DNA from: Verrucomicrobiia bacterium
Lineage (GTDB): Bacteria; Verrucomicrobiota; Verrucomicrobiia; Limisphaerales; JAEYXS01
Direction: 5' to 3'
Assembly: GCA_036405135.1 (NCBI GenBank)
Contig: DASWYF010000002.1
Coordinates: 310,001-374,000 of the forward strand
Length of the DNA: 64,000 bases
Shown here: piece by piece, positions 26,128 to 34,803 of the stretch
Layout of the letters: each line of letters starts with the position of its first letter
Numbering within the stretch: the first letter of the stretch is position 1
Program-made: the position numbers and the translations under genes
Notes under the pieces: generated by a model
What the model saw: the letters and a program-made list of their open reading frames with translations, nothing else
Database searches by the model: none
What the model was told of the DNA's origin: nothing

Positions 26128-26411
26128 GCTTATTCTCCAAAACGGAGCCGGAGGCGAACGTAGGCAAGCTGCCATCGGGCAGTTTCACGATCGACCGCAC
26201 CGGGCGCATCATTGCGTCCACCCTGCCGCGATCGTTTGATGAGAAGCTGATCCAAGAGATCGGCAGCATCGTGCTGGAAATGTTTCAAAAAGCCCAAACG
26301 GTGAACTTGCCTCTGCGCGAGGTTTCGATTCATTATGCGGGTCTCAAGATCACTGCCCGGGAATTACGCGGCGGGGCGATGATTTTTCTGTCACCTGTGA
26401 AGATGGGGTGA
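26115..26411 (+). CDS. Small protein of the MglA/roadblock cluster
   Basis: A 98-residue protein starting 13 nt inside the response regulator gene, so coupled to it. It begins MGFLGLFSKTEPE, a pattern similar to the start of the scaffold protein across the divergent promoter, and then has a short alpha/beta segment (SGSFTIDRTGRIIASTLPRS, ending RELRGGAMIFLSP). It could be a half-size roadblock-like partner; I do not recognise a named family. The start within the upstream gene agrees with the reading frame and avoids losing the LGLF helix. Confidence 0.7.
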   Translation: MGFLGLFSKTEPEANVGKLPSGSFTIDRTGRIIASTLPRSFDEKLIQEIGSIVLEMFQKAQTVNLPLREVSIHYAGLKITARELRGGAMIFLSPVKMG

Positions 26412-26451
26412 CAGTGGTGTAAAATTTTAACGCAGCCTAGCGAGCACACAT

Positions 26452-26850
26452 ATGTCGAACAAGAAACTGGACCAGCTCATTCTCCAACTGGAGAACTACA
26501 TTGAGGTTTGGAAGCAGTTCAACAATTACATCGCCCTGGCGCGGAGCAAGAAGTTCCAGCCGGAGGATGAGAACCAGTTTCTTGAGATCAAGAGCGTCAT
26601 CGCGCAGGAGTTGGAGATGATCCTCGCAGTGATTGAAAGCGGCACGCCTTCCAAGGAAGATGTGCATTCGCTGATCGGTTCAGCCCCGTCCATCCGTTAC
26701 ATGAGCGAACTGCCGGAAGGTTCCTTGCGCGCGATCGAGAACCAGTGGCACAAGTCTTTCATCTCCTGGCAATCCATCCTGGGCCAGTTGAAGGTTCAGC
26801 AACGTGCCGAAGAAAACAAAGGTTTCTTCAGTATGTTCGGGAAGAAGTAA
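26452..26850 (+). CDS. Helical hypothetical protein of the MglA cluster
   Basis: A 132-residue protein, predicted mostly helical with a coiled-coil feel at the N-terminus (LDQLILQLENYIEVWKQFNN). It ends in ENKGFFSMFGKK, a short amphipathic tail reminiscent of the N-terminal LGLFSK/IKNLFGKG segments of its neighbours. No enzymatic motifs. It is the third gene of the response regulator operon, 40 nt after the previous stop, so it probably works in the same switch; the function is unknown. Confidence 0.75.
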   Translation: MSNKKLDQLILQLENYIEVWKQFNNYIALARSKKFQPEDENQFLEIKSVIAQELEMILAVIESGTPSKEDVHSLIGSAPSIRYMSELPEGSLRAIENQWHKSFISWQSILGQLKVQQRAEENKGFFSMFGKK

Positions 26851-26887
26851 GAAGATCGCGTTTTTCTTTTCTGCCAGCCGGTGTCAA

Positions 26888-27310
26888 TTATTTGGCACCG
26901 GCTTCTTTCGTCATCAGGCTCACGTTTTTCACGTCAGCTTCCTTCGCGGCATCCATCACGGACACCATGACTCCGATTGGTGCGCCTCTATCAGCGCGGA
27001 TGGCGAGTTTGACTTGTGGGTTCGCCCGGGCGGCTGCGGCTAGTTCCTCCTGAAGTTTGCCAGTGGTGAGGGCGCGGTTGCCGATGAAGAGGTGTGGCTC
27101 GGTGTTCGCGATGGTGACGACGAGGGGCGGGTCTTCCGTGGCGCCGCCTTTTGATTGGCGCGATTCCGGTAGTGCGAGTTTCACCGAGGGCAGCTGCTGT
27201 TTGAAGGTGGTGGTGACGACGAGAAAGATGAGCACGACCATCAGCACATCGATGAGAGCGATGATGATGACGGCTGGCGCCTGACGTTTGCGTGTACGTG
27301 AGAAATTCAT
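26888..27310 (-). CDS. exbD: ExbD/TolR family biopolymer transport protein
   Basis: A 140-residue inner-membrane protein with one N-terminal transmembrane segment carrying the essential Asp (IIALIDVLMVVLIFLVVTTT) and a periplasmic domain (LVVTIANTEPHLFIGN, KLAIRADRGAPIGVMVSVMD). Together with the TolQ/ExbB-type protein it harvests proton motive force and passes it to a TonB- or TolA-like partner. Its start overlaps the last base of the upstream tolQ-like gene, and the TonB-like gene is first in the operon, so this is a full energy-transduction module. Confidence 0.9.
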   Translation of the reverse strand: MNFSRTRKRQAPAVIIIALIDVLMVVLIFLVVTTTFKQQLPSVKLALPESRQSKGGATEDPPLVVTIANTEPHLFIGNRALTTGKLQEELAAAARANPQVKLAIRADRGAPIGVMVSVMDAAKEADVKNVSLMTKEAGAK

Positions 27311-27948
27311 CAGAGCACCTTTGCGGCTGGTTGGTTCATGCCGGAAGTTTTGAGCTGCTCGGTTTCTGATGGATAGAGTTTCCGGATGAGTTCATCACAG
27401 ATGATCTCCAGCTCCACGGTGAAGTGGTCCACACGTTTGGTGTAGTAGCTCCACGCGACGAGTGAAGGGATGGCTACGAGCAAGCCCATCAAGGTCGCTT
27501 TCAGGGCGATGGCGATGCCGCGTGCAAAAGCAGTATTATCCCCGAGACCGGCGCTGCCGATGTCACCGAAGAGGGCGATCATTCCATAGACGGTGCCGGT
27601 GAGACCGAGCAGTGGAGCGATGCCTGTCGCGATCTCCAGGAAAACGAGGCCGCGTTCCAGGCGGGCGATTTCATGGCGGGCGCGGATCTGCAATGCGTCC
27701 ACGACGTCTTCTTTGGACCATTGACTGCGTTCGAGCACGAAGAGCACGAGGCGACCCAAGGTGGAAGGGGAGTATTGGCATGAGGCGCGCAAGGTGGCGA
27801 CATCGCCAGGGTGTTTGATGGCTTGCACCGCGCTCTCCACTTGTGCAGGGGTGATCTTGGATTCACGCAGGGCGAGGCCGCGTTCGATGATGAACGTGAG
27901 GCTGACGATCGAAGTGATGCCGAGCAGGACTAGAATGGCTATTTCCAT
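27310..27948 (-). CDS. exbB: MotA/TolQ/ExbB proton channel family protein
   Basis: A 212-residue membrane protein with three hydrophobic segments: near the N-terminus (ILVLLGITSIVSLTFIIERG), in the middle (GIAPLLGLTGTVYGMIALFG) and at about residues 155-185 (AIALKATLMGLLVAIPSLVA). LLGLTGTVYGMI is the family signature around the proton path. It pairs with the ExbD-type protein encoded immediately after it and the TonB-like protein encoded before it. TolQ, ExbB and MotA homologues are hard to tell apart from sequence; the genomic setting favours the ExbB/TolQ side. Confidence 0.9.
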   Translation of the reverse strand: MEIAILVLLGITSIVSLTFIIERGLALRESKITPAQVESAVQAIKHPGDVATLRASCQYSPSTLGRLVLFVLERSQWSKEDVVDALQIRARHEIARLERGLVFLEIATGIAPLLGLTGTVYGMIALFGDIGSAGLGDNTAFARGIAIALKATLMGLLVAIPSLVAWSYYTKRVDHFTVELEIICDELIRKLYPSETEQLKTSGMNQPAAKVL

Positions 27949-27986
27949 GTTAAAATATTTTTCAGAGGCTGGGGAGCCGTACGTTC

Positions 27987-29069
27987 TTATTGATAATTGA
28001 AAGTGAAAACGACATCGCGATAGGTGCTGGCCAGTTCCCGCTTCACTTCATCCGGCCAAGCCGGAAACGGTGACGGTTTCTCGATCGCGATCTGGCAATA
28101 GGCCGTCATGATCGCGTCCACTTTTGTGTCTGCTATCTCCAGATTGCTTACGCGCCCGTTGGAGTGCATCCGGAAGCGCACCACGACGTGGCCTTTGCGG
28201 GCGATGGTTGGATTATTGTCGATCGCCGCATACCAAGCGTTGCGGATGGCATCGATGACGATTGCATCGTAACGGCCCAGCGGAGTTGCTTTGGCTTGCA
28301 GGCTGGAATTCACGGCGAAGCGCTTCACGCCGCCTTCCTGCTGCATCTTTTCACCGGGAGGACGGTAGTCATTTGATTTGAGCTTGGCCTCGTTCAAGGT
28401 TTTGGGCCTTTGCTGGCTCGGTGCTTCCGCCGTTTGTTGGGAGGTGGTTTTCTGGCTTTGAGAGGGGTGCAACTGCTCCAGATCACCGCGTTCCTGTTTG
28501 CCTTCGCCGGATTCTTGCTTGGCCATTTGCTGGCTCTTCACCGTTTTGTCCGCGATTGGTGTGTTATTCTTAAATGGATCCGCTTCCACTTTTGCCTGGG
28601 GGGTGGACTGGGGTTGCAAGGGCTTGGGTTGCGCCTTGGGAGCCTCAAAGGCCCGGATCATTTTGGTTTGTCGTCCGTCGATCTTGGGCTGATCCGTATC
28701 GAGTTTGGTGTCGGGATTGGCAGCCAGGGAATTTTGCGCGGCGTAGAATTTGACGTTCTCGGGTTCATCGACGGGTTTTTGATTTGGGTCCACTTCGATG
28801 AAGAGCATAGGCATCTCCTTGGCCGGCGGGGGTGGGGGAGTAAGTATCGCTCGATCCACATCGAGGGATTTGGCTGTCAGTTCGATGACTCTCTCCGGGG
28901 ATTGGGCGATCTGCTTGAGCAACTCAGGATCACGCAACAAGGCCACGCCAAGGACTGTCGCGCCCAAGGCGAACAGCACGGCGTGTACAGCCAGCGAGAT
29001 GACCAGAGCGAACAGCAACGGATGCTGTTCGATCCAGTTTCCTGAGGGATTCTTTGAAATCGCCTGCAT
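27987..29069 (-). CDS. TonB/TolA-like periplasmic energy transducer
   Basis: A 360-residue protein with an N-terminal membrane anchor (LLFALVISLAVHAVLFALGA), a long Pro/Gln/Lys-rich spacer (starting PPPPPAKEMPM, with many QPKPLQPQS-type stretches) and a C-terminal domain with a TonB/TolA-like end (GHVVVRFRMHSNGRVSNLEI, then an AYCQIAIEKPSPFPAWPDEV helix). The HxxS-like SLAVHAVLF in the anchor fits the contact with ExbB-type channels. It heads the operon with exbB and exbD. Whether it powers outer-membrane receptors or the Tol-Pal system cannot be decided here. Confidence 0.82.
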   Translation of the reverse strand: MQAISKNPSGNWIEQHPLLFALVISLAVHAVLFALGATVLGVALLRDPELLKQIAQSPERVIELTAKSLDVDRAILTPPPPPAKEMPMLFIEVDPNQKPVDEPENVKFYAAQNSLAANPDTKLDTDQPKIDGRQTKMIRAFEAPKAQPKPLQPQSTPQAKVEADPFKNNTPIADKTVKSQQMAKQESGEGKQERGDLEQLHPSQSQKTTSQQTAEAPSQQRPKTLNEAKLKSNDYRPPGEKMQQEGGVKRFAVNSSLQAKATPLGRYDAIVIDAIRNAWYAAIDNNPTIARKGHVVVRFRMHSNGRVSNLEIADTKVDAIMTAYCQIAIEKPSPFPAWPDEVKRELASTYRDVVFTFNYQ

Positions 29070-29165
29070 GAAACAATAAATCGTGCCCTTACGCGACGCT
29101 GGGAGCGGCCTGTTTGTTCAAAACGAGGCTAAAAAACGCTGCCGCTACAGGCCAGCGTAGCTGCA

Positions 29166-29282
29166 TCAACGGGTGGGCACCCAGCCGCGGCCCGGAACAA
29201 ATTCCCGGCTGCCGGAGTTGGATTTGCAACCCGTGCCGAGCAGGGACACTGCCAAAAGGGCTAAAATAAACAATCGCAACAT
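29166..29282 (-). CDS. Tiny lipoprotein (38 aa)
   Basis: A short reading frame ahead of the TonB-like gene. From the ATG at 29282 it encodes MLRLFILALLAVSLLGTGC, a clean lipoprotein signal with a LGTGC lipobox, and a 19-residue mature tail (KSNSGSREFVPGRGWVPTR). The codon use and the intact lipobox support a real gene despite its size; it resembles the entericidin-size class of lipoproteins without being one I recognise. The gap to the next gene (29070-29165) contains an imperfect inverted repeat (ACGCTGG and CAGGCCAGCGT) and no other gene. Confidence 0.65.
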   Translation of the reverse strand: MLRLFILALLAVSLLGTGCKSNSGSREFVPGRGWVPTR

Positions 29283-29437
29283 GGGGCTACTCTAAACGGT
29301 GCCGGGAAATTCGCAAAGCGACTAAATTATTTTCGGATTGAGGCTTGAACCCTTATTGAAGTCGGAACGTGCCTGTTGAAAGGGGATTGTAGATTGTCCA
29401 GGAATGGGCCAGATTGGAGGCACACGGTCGGGGTTCT

Positions 29438-29998
29438 ATGCCGAAGGCGTCTAAATTCATGGTGGGTAAGTTGCTTCTGGATGGGGGCAACTTGAAGGGG
29501 TCGTACTTTCATCGCACGGTGGTGCTGATCTGCCAGCATGATGAGCAGGGTGCGTTCGGTCTGGTGTTAAACCGGCCGAGCAAGAACAAGGTGGAAGATG
29601 TGATCGAGACGACGTTGCCACCGCGGCTGGAGTCACTGCCGTTGTATGTGGGCGGTCCGGTGCAGGCGAATGCGCTGTCTTACCTTCACACGGATGTTTA
29701 CGTGCCGCATGCGAATGTAATGCAGAACATGAACCTGGGGCATTCGCTGGAGGGGTTGGTGGAGTTGGGCGAGTCTTATTCGACGACGCAGAAGGTGCGG
29801 GTGTTCGCCGGTTATGCGGGTTGGAGTCCGGGCCAGTTGGAGGACGAGTTGAAACGGGAGAGCTGGTTGATTCACCCGGCTTCACTGGAGCTTGTTTTCG
29901 AGACGTTGCCGGATGAGGTATGGCGGGTGATCATGCGGCAGAAAGGCTGGCAGGAGCGGCTTTTGGCAGATGGTCCGGAGGATCTTTCTTGGAATTAA
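29438..29998 (+). CDS. YqgE/AlgH family protein
   Basis: A 186-residue cytoplasmic protein from the ATG at 29438 (an in-frame TTG at 29414 is less likely). The family pattern is clear: VGKLLLDGGNLKGSYFHRTV, HDEQGAFGLVLNRPS, LYVGGPVQANALSYLH in the middle, and VRVFAGYAGWSPGQLEDEL followed by SWLIHPASLELVF. YqgE proteins are widespread and their biochemical role is not settled; they have been named putative transcriptional regulators without proof. It stands alone between divergent and downstream units. Confidence 0.93.
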   Translation: MPKASKFMVGKLLLDGGNLKGSYFHRTVVLICQHDEQGAFGLVLNRPSKNKVEDVIETTLPPRLESLPLYVGGPVQANALSYLHTDVYVPHANVMQNMNLGHSLEGLVELGESYSTTQKVRVFAGYAGWSPGQLEDELKRESWLIHPASLELVFETLPDEVWRVIMRQKGWQERLLADGPEDLSWN

Positions 29999-30105
29999 GC
30001 GGGGAGATCAGTGTGTGGGAAAATACTAGTTGAAATTCTTCTGGCGACGAACGACGTTGCTGCAACGCAACCCAAGAAATGCAAAGAAGTACCCTCGCAT
30101 GCGCG

Positions 30106-30134
30106 TTGACTTTGATCCGGGTGCCCGCTAGGCT
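30106..30134 (+). promoter_or_regulatory. Sigma-70-type promoter of the pil operon
   Basis: TTGACT, 17-bp spacer, TAGGCT, about 45 nt before the pilB start. The same architecture (TTGACA-N17-TAGCGT) precedes the tRNA gene, which supports both. Confidence 0.65.
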
Positions 30135-30179
30135 CCGCGGGAATTTCCAATAGATAAATTCAGCACCGAGAGGCAAATC

Positions 30180-31901
30180 GTGGCAGTAAGAGACGATTAT
30201 TTGGTCGATACGCTGGTGGACATGGGCTGGTTGACCAACCAGCAGGTTGAAACCTTGCGACAAGAGGCGGATCAGGCCGGCCAGGGCGTCATTGATATGG
30301 CCCTTGCCAAGAACTGGGTGTCTACATTGAACGTGACCCAGGCCAAGGCCGCACAGTTCGGTGTGGAAGTGGTGGATCTGGCGGATATCCGCGTGCCGGA
30401 TGAGGCGATCGCCGCGGTGCGTCGTGACATCGCCAAGAAATACAAGGTGGTTCCGGTGTCGGTGAATCCCATACGGGTGGCAGTGTCCGATCCGTCCGAT
30501 CTCGACACGCTGGATTCTCTCCGTCACATCTTGAAGGAAGAAGTTGAGTTCTGTGTGGCGACGGAAGAGGCGCTGGATGCCGCTTTGAACAAATACTATG
30601 GCGGTGGTGCCACGGGTGAAGCGAACAAGATGATCCAGGACATCACCGAGGGCACGGTGGACATGACGGATTTCCAAAACGTGGCGGTGTCAGAAGATGA
30701 TGGTACGGCTGTTGATGCCGATGCACCGATCATCAAACTGGTGAATTCCATCATCGTGGAGGCTTTCAAGCTGCGTGCTTCTGATATTCATCTGGAACCG
30801 TTGGAGAAGCGGTTCCGCGTGCGGTACCGCATCGACGGTGTCTTGCAGGAGATGAATAACCCGCCAAAGCGTTTGCAGGCGGCCTTGATCAGCCGTCTGA
30901 AAATCCAGGCAGGCATGCAAATCGCCGAAAAGCGGGTGCCGCAAGACGGTCGTATCCAGATGAATGTGGTGGGCAAGTCGATCGACCTTCGTGTCTCGTG
31001 TCTGCCCACGAACCATGGCGAGAGCATCGTCATGCGTATCTTGGACAAGACCGGTCTGAAGCTGGGGCTGGCGGAACTGGGCTTCCTCTCGGACGATCAG
31101 CAGACGTTCGAACGGTTGATCGGTCTGCCTGACGGTATCTTGCTCGTAACTGGACCTACCGGTTCCGGCAAAACGACCACGCTTTACTCCTGTCTAAACT
31201 ACATCAACCGGCCTGACCGCAAGATCATCACGGTGGAAGACCCGGTGGAATACGTGCTGGCGGGTATCAACCAGGTGCAGGTGAGTGACGTGGTGGGATT
31301 GACCTTTGCTGTGGCGTTGCGCTCGATGCTGCGTCAGGCGCCGAACGTGGTGATGCTGGGTGAAATTCGTGACATTGAAACGGCGTCCATCGCCATCAAT
31401 GCATCGCTGACGGGTCACTTGGTGTTCTCCACTCTGCACACGAATGATGCGCCGGGCGCGGTGACGCGTTTGATCGATATCGGTGTGAAGCCGTTCTTGG
31501 TGGCGTCCTCCACACGCGCGATGATGGCGCAACGTCTGGTCCGCAAAATCTGCAAGAAGTGCGGCCAGCCGCACCAGCCATCGGACTCGGAGTTCCGCAC
31601 GCTTGGTATTGATCCGCGGACGGTGGGCGAGGTGAACTGCAAGAAGGGCAGGGGTTGCAACGAATGCAACAAGGGCGGCTACCGAGGACGGTTCGGCATC
31701 TTTGAGATCTTTTTGGTGGATGACGAGGTGCGCAAGCTGATCAATGACCGTGTGCCAACCACCGCCTTGCGTGCCCGTGCACGTGAGATGGGCATGCGGA
31801 CCTTGCGTGAGGATGGTGCCCGCAAGGTGCTCGCGGGCCTGACCACCACGGAGGAAGTCATCCGTGCGACAGTGGGTGATGATGAACAGGTGATGAGTTG
31901 A
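30180..31901 (+). CDS. pilB: Type IV pilus assembly ATPase PilB (copy 1)
   Basis: A 573-residue hexameric secretion ATPase that drives pilus extension. The GTG start at 30180 fits the spacing to the promoter. The N-terminal MshEN/T2SSE_N domain covers roughly residues 1-140; the ATPase has Walker [16 protein letters not shown], the Asp box TVEDPVEY, Walker B NVVMLGEIRDIETA and the His box [13 protein letters not shown] tetra-Cys zinc site is visible at the C-terminus (CKKCGQPH, then CKKGRGCNECNKGGY). Copy 2 lies two genes down with pilT in between. GspE homologues look similar; the pilT and pilC neighbours decide for pili. Confidence 0.93.
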   Translation: MAVRDDYLVDTLVDMGWLTNQQVETLRQEADQAGQGVIDMALAKNWVSTLNVTQAKAAQFGVEVVDLADIRVPDEAIAAVRRDIAKKYKVVPVSVNPIRVAVSDPSDLDTLDSLRHILKEEVEFCVATEEALDAALNKYYGGGATGEANKMIQDITEGTVDMTDFQNVAVSEDDGTAVDADAPIIKLVNSIIVEAFKLRASDIHLEPLEKRFRVRYRIDGVLQEMNNPPKRLQAALISRLKIQAGMQIAEKRVPQDGRIQMNVVGKSIDLRVSCLPTNHGESIVMRILDKTGLKLGLAELGFLSDDQQTFERLIGLPDGILLVTGPTGSGKTTTLYSCLNYINRPDRKIITVEDPVEYVLAGINQVQVSDVVGLTFAVALRSMLRQAPNVVMLGEIRDIETASIAINASLTGHLVFSTLHTNDAPGAVTRLIDIGVKPFLVASSTRAMMAQRLVRKICKKCGQPHQPSDSEFRTLGIDPRTVGEVNCKKGRGCNECNKGGYRGRFGIFEIFLVDDEVRKLINDRVPTTALRARAREMGMRTLREDGARKVLAGLTTTEEVIRATVGDDEQVMS

Positions 31902-31956
31902 CCGGGAAGGGTTGTGTCTCGTCCCGTGACCGCCAGATTTTAGCCGATAATATACT

Positions 31957-33072
31957 ATGTCTTACGCGATGTCCGACCTGCTGACCCTCATGGTGAATGA
32001 AGGGGCGGCTGACTTGCATCTCCGGGTAAACATTCCGCCATGCATCCGCCTGAACGGTACGCTTGAGCGCGTGGAAGGTCCGCCGTTGAAGCCTGAGGAT
32101 ACGGAAGAGTTGATGAACGCCATCGCTTCGGATGATTCCATCCAGCAGGTGCGCGAAAAGGGCGGAGCGGACTTCGGTTTCGCCTTCGGTGAACTGGCCC
32201 GTTTCCGTTGCTCCATCTTCAAGGAACGCGGCAACTTCGCACTCGTGCTGCGCCAGATTCCCAGCAAGCTGCTGACCATCGACCAGATCGGTCTCTCCAA
32301 AGACCTCGTGAACACGCTGTTGAACAAGCCGCGCGGCATGATCTTGGTGACCGGCCCCACGGGTTCCGGCAAATCGACCACCCTGGCCTCGATGATCAAC
32401 ATCCTCAACGAAACCCGTGACGAAGCGCACATCATCACCATTGAGGACCCCATCGAATTCTATCACAAACACAAGAAAGCGGTCATCACCCAGCGTGAAG
32501 TGCATGTGGATGTGCCGTCCTTTGCTGAAGCTCTCCGCCGCGCATTGCGTCAGGACCCGGATGTGATCCTGGTCGGTGAGTTGCGCGACTTGGAAACGAT
32601 CGAGGCCGCTGTGACCGCTGCCGAGACGGGTCACTTGGTCTTCGGCACGCTGCACACGAACTCGGCGGCCAAGACGATCGACCGTATCGTGAACGCCTTC
32701 CCGATCAACGCGCAGGAAACCGTCCGCATCCAGCTCTCCACTGTGTTGCAAGCGGTGATCGCGCAGATCCTCGTGGCCCGCTCCGACAAACCTGGCCGTG
32801 TGGCCATCCACGACATCATGATCAATACGCCGTCCATCTCGGCACTGATCCGTGACAACAAAACTTTCCGTATCCCTTCCGACCAGCAGACCGGTGCCAA
32901 ATACGGCATGATCACGCTGGACGCCAACCTGCTCGACAAGTATGAGCGCGGCTGGATCAAGAAGGATGAAGTCATCAACCGTTCCATCGACCCGGCGTCC
33001 TGCATCGCCAAGATGCAAGAGATCGACTTGCGCCGGGCCGAGGCGGAGGCTGCGGCCGCCCGCAGCAAATAA
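31957..33072 (+). CDS. pilT: Type IV pilus retraction ATPase PilT
   Basis: A 371-residue ATPase that powers pilus retraction and twitching. Family features are present: MSDLLTLMVNEGAADLHLRV at the start, Walker [16 protein letters not shown], the Asp box ITIEDPIEFYH, Walker B DVILVGELRDLETIEAAVTA, the His box TGHLVFGTLHTNSAAKTIDR and the QAVIAQILVAR-type AIRNLIRE-equivalent region near residues 265-300. It lacks the N-terminal MshEN domain and the zinc site of PilB, as expected. It sits between two pilB genes in one operon, so extension and retraction motors are made together. Confidence 0.95.
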   Translation: MSYAMSDLLTLMVNEGAADLHLRVNIPPCIRLNGTLERVEGPPLKPEDTEELMNAIASDDSIQQVREKGGADFGFAFGELARFRCSIFKERGNFALVLRQIPSKLLTIDQIGLSKDLVNTLLNKPRGMILVTGPTGSGKSTTLASMINILNETRDEAHIITIEDPIEFYHKHKKAVITQREVHVDVPSFAEALRRALRQDPDVILVGELRDLETIEAAVTAAETGHLVFGTLHTNSAAKTIDRIVNAFPINAQETVRIQLSTVLQAVIAQILVARSDKPGRVAIHDIMINTPSISALIRDNKTFRIPSDQQTGAKYGMITLDANLLDKYERGWIKKDEVINRSIDPASCIAKMQEIDLRRAEAEAAAARSK

Positions 33073-33081
33073 GGCAAGATC

Positions 33082-34791
33082 ATGGCAGCCAACGTCAACA
33101 GTCCTTTGCTCGCTCTCATCCGGGAGCAGGGAAACCTGGACGACCTCCAGTATGAAGAGGTCATTTCCGAGCACGCCCGGAGCGGCAAGTCCATCAGCCA
33201 GATCGTGGCTGATTTCGGCATCATGCCCATGGACCAGCAGTTGCAACTGCAGGCCTTTCATTTGGGCACGGAAGTGTTCAATCTGGATGATCTCGAGCCG
33301 ACCCCGGAGTTGCTCAAGACCATTCCGGCCACAAATGTCCGCATGTATCAATGTGTGCCGGTGGAAGATTACGGCACAGGCGTCAAAGTGGCCGTGGCGG
33401 ATGCGTTGAACCCGCAAATGGTGGACGAACTGGGTTTCGTCGTCCGCCGCGAAGTGCAGATCCTCATAGCCGATCCGGCCCAGATCGCCAAATTCATTGA
33501 AAAGTATTACGGCGAAGAGGGCGAAAGTTTCAGTGACATCCTCAAGGAATTCGGCGAGGACAAGAATCTGGAGCAGGAACTTGCCGAGATGGCTGCGGGA
33601 CAGGATGCGGCCAATAACATCGCCGACATGGCGAATGAGGCTCCCATCGTCCGCTTCGTTAACCTGGTGCTTTACCAGGCGGTGCAAGACCGTGCGAGTG
33701 ACATCCATTTCGAGCCGTTCGAGGACGAGTTCAAGATACGTTACCGCGTGGACGGAGCGCTGTATGAGATGGCTCCCCCGCCGAAGTATCTGGCCTTGCC
33801 CGTGATTTCCCGTTTGAAGGTAGTAGCCGGATTGAACATCGCCGAGCGACGCCTGCCGCAAGACGGTCGTATCTCCATGCGTCTGGGTGGCAAGGATATC
33901 GACCTGCGTGTCTCCAGTTTGCCAACCAAGTTCGGTGAATCTGTGGTGTTGCGCGTCTTGGACCGCGGTTCCGTCTCATTGAATATCAACGCCTTGGGTT
34001 TCCCCGATTATGTGAAGACATACGTGGTGGAGGCCATCCAGCAACCCAACGGCATCTTTGTGGTGACGGGCCCCACGGGTTCAGGCAAGACCACCACGTT
34101 ATACGCCTGCTTGCGGGAGGTGAACACCATCGACTCCAAACTGCTTACTGCAGAGGATCCGGTGGAGTATGACATCGAGGGCATCATGCAGGTGGCTGTG
34201 AACGAGGCGCTGGGCATGACCTTCGGCAAGGCGCTTAAATCCTTCCTCCGTCAAGACCCCGATGTCATCATGGTGGGTGAGATGCGTGACTTGGAAACTT
34301 CGCAGATCGCCATTCAAGCCTCGTTGACCGGTCACTTGGTGCTGAGCACACTCCACACGAACGATGCACCCGGTGCCGTGACCCGTCTGGTGGATATGGG
34401 AGTGGAACCATTCCTGATCTCTTCCACCCTGCAAGGTGTGCTCGCTCAACGTCTGGTCCGCACGATTTGCAAGAAATGCCGGGCGCCGTTCGAGCCCACC
34501 GAGAACCAGCTCGCGCAGTTGAACCTTTCGCCTTACGACATCGGTGACAAGGTGTTCTACTACGGACGCGGTTGCTCTAACTGCAATGATACCGGCTACC
34601 GTGGGCGCAAGGGCATCTATGAACTTTTGGTCGTCTCCGATCCCATCCGGAACCTGATCAACGAACGCGCACCCTCCGTGGTGATGCGGCAAAAGGCAGT
34701 GGAACTGGGCATGGCCACCTTGCGTGATGACGGCCTGCGCGGTATCTTTGATGGCGAAACTACGATTGAAGAAGTGCTGAAGTACACCTAA
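33082..34791 (+). CDS. pilB: Type IV pilus assembly ATPase PilB (copy 2)
   Basis: A second PilB/GspE-type ATPase, 569 residues, starting 9 nt after pilT. It has the N-terminal MshEN domain, Walker [16 protein letters not shown], Asp box TAEDPVEYD, Walker [18 protein letters not shown], His box [12 protein letters not shown], and a zinc site (CKKCRAPF, then [16 protein letters not shown]). It is clearly diverged from copy 1, so this is not a recent duplication; the two may form different hexamers, or drive two pilus or secretion machines. It directly precedes pilC. Confidence 0.92.
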   Translation: MAANVNSPLLALIREQGNLDDLQYEEVISEHARSGKSISQIVADFGIMPMDQQLQLQAFHLGTEVFNLDDLEPTPELLKTIPATNVRMYQCVPVEDYGTGVKVAVADALNPQMVDELGFVVRREVQILIADPAQIAKFIEKYYGEEGESFSDILKEFGEDKNLEQELAEMAAGQDAANNIADMANEAPIVRFVNLVLYQAVQDRASDIHFEPFEDEFKIRYRVDGALYEMAPPPKYLALPVISRLKVVAGLNIAERRLPQDGRISMRLGGKDIDLRVSSLPTKFGESVVLRVLDRGSVSLNINALGFPDYVKTYVVEAIQQPNGIFVVTGPTGSGKTTTLYACLREVNTIDSKLLTAEDPVEYDIEGIMQVAVNEALGMTFGKALKSFLRQDPDVIMVGEMRDLETSQIAIQASLTGHLVLSTLHTNDAPGAVTRLVDMGVEPFLISSTLQGVLAQRLVRTICKKCRAPFEPTENQLAQLNLSPYDIGDKVFYYGRGCSNCNDTGYRGRKGIYELLVVSDPIRNLINERAPSVVMRQKAVELGMATLRDDGLRGIFDGETTIEEVLKYT

Positions 34792-34803
34792 CAAACCCGT
34801 CCT

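Noticed and set aside
31858..33861. 667-codon minus-strand frame across pilT and pilB2
   Set aside because: A shadow ORF caused by high-GC codon bias; the plus-strand proteins have full ATPase motifs.
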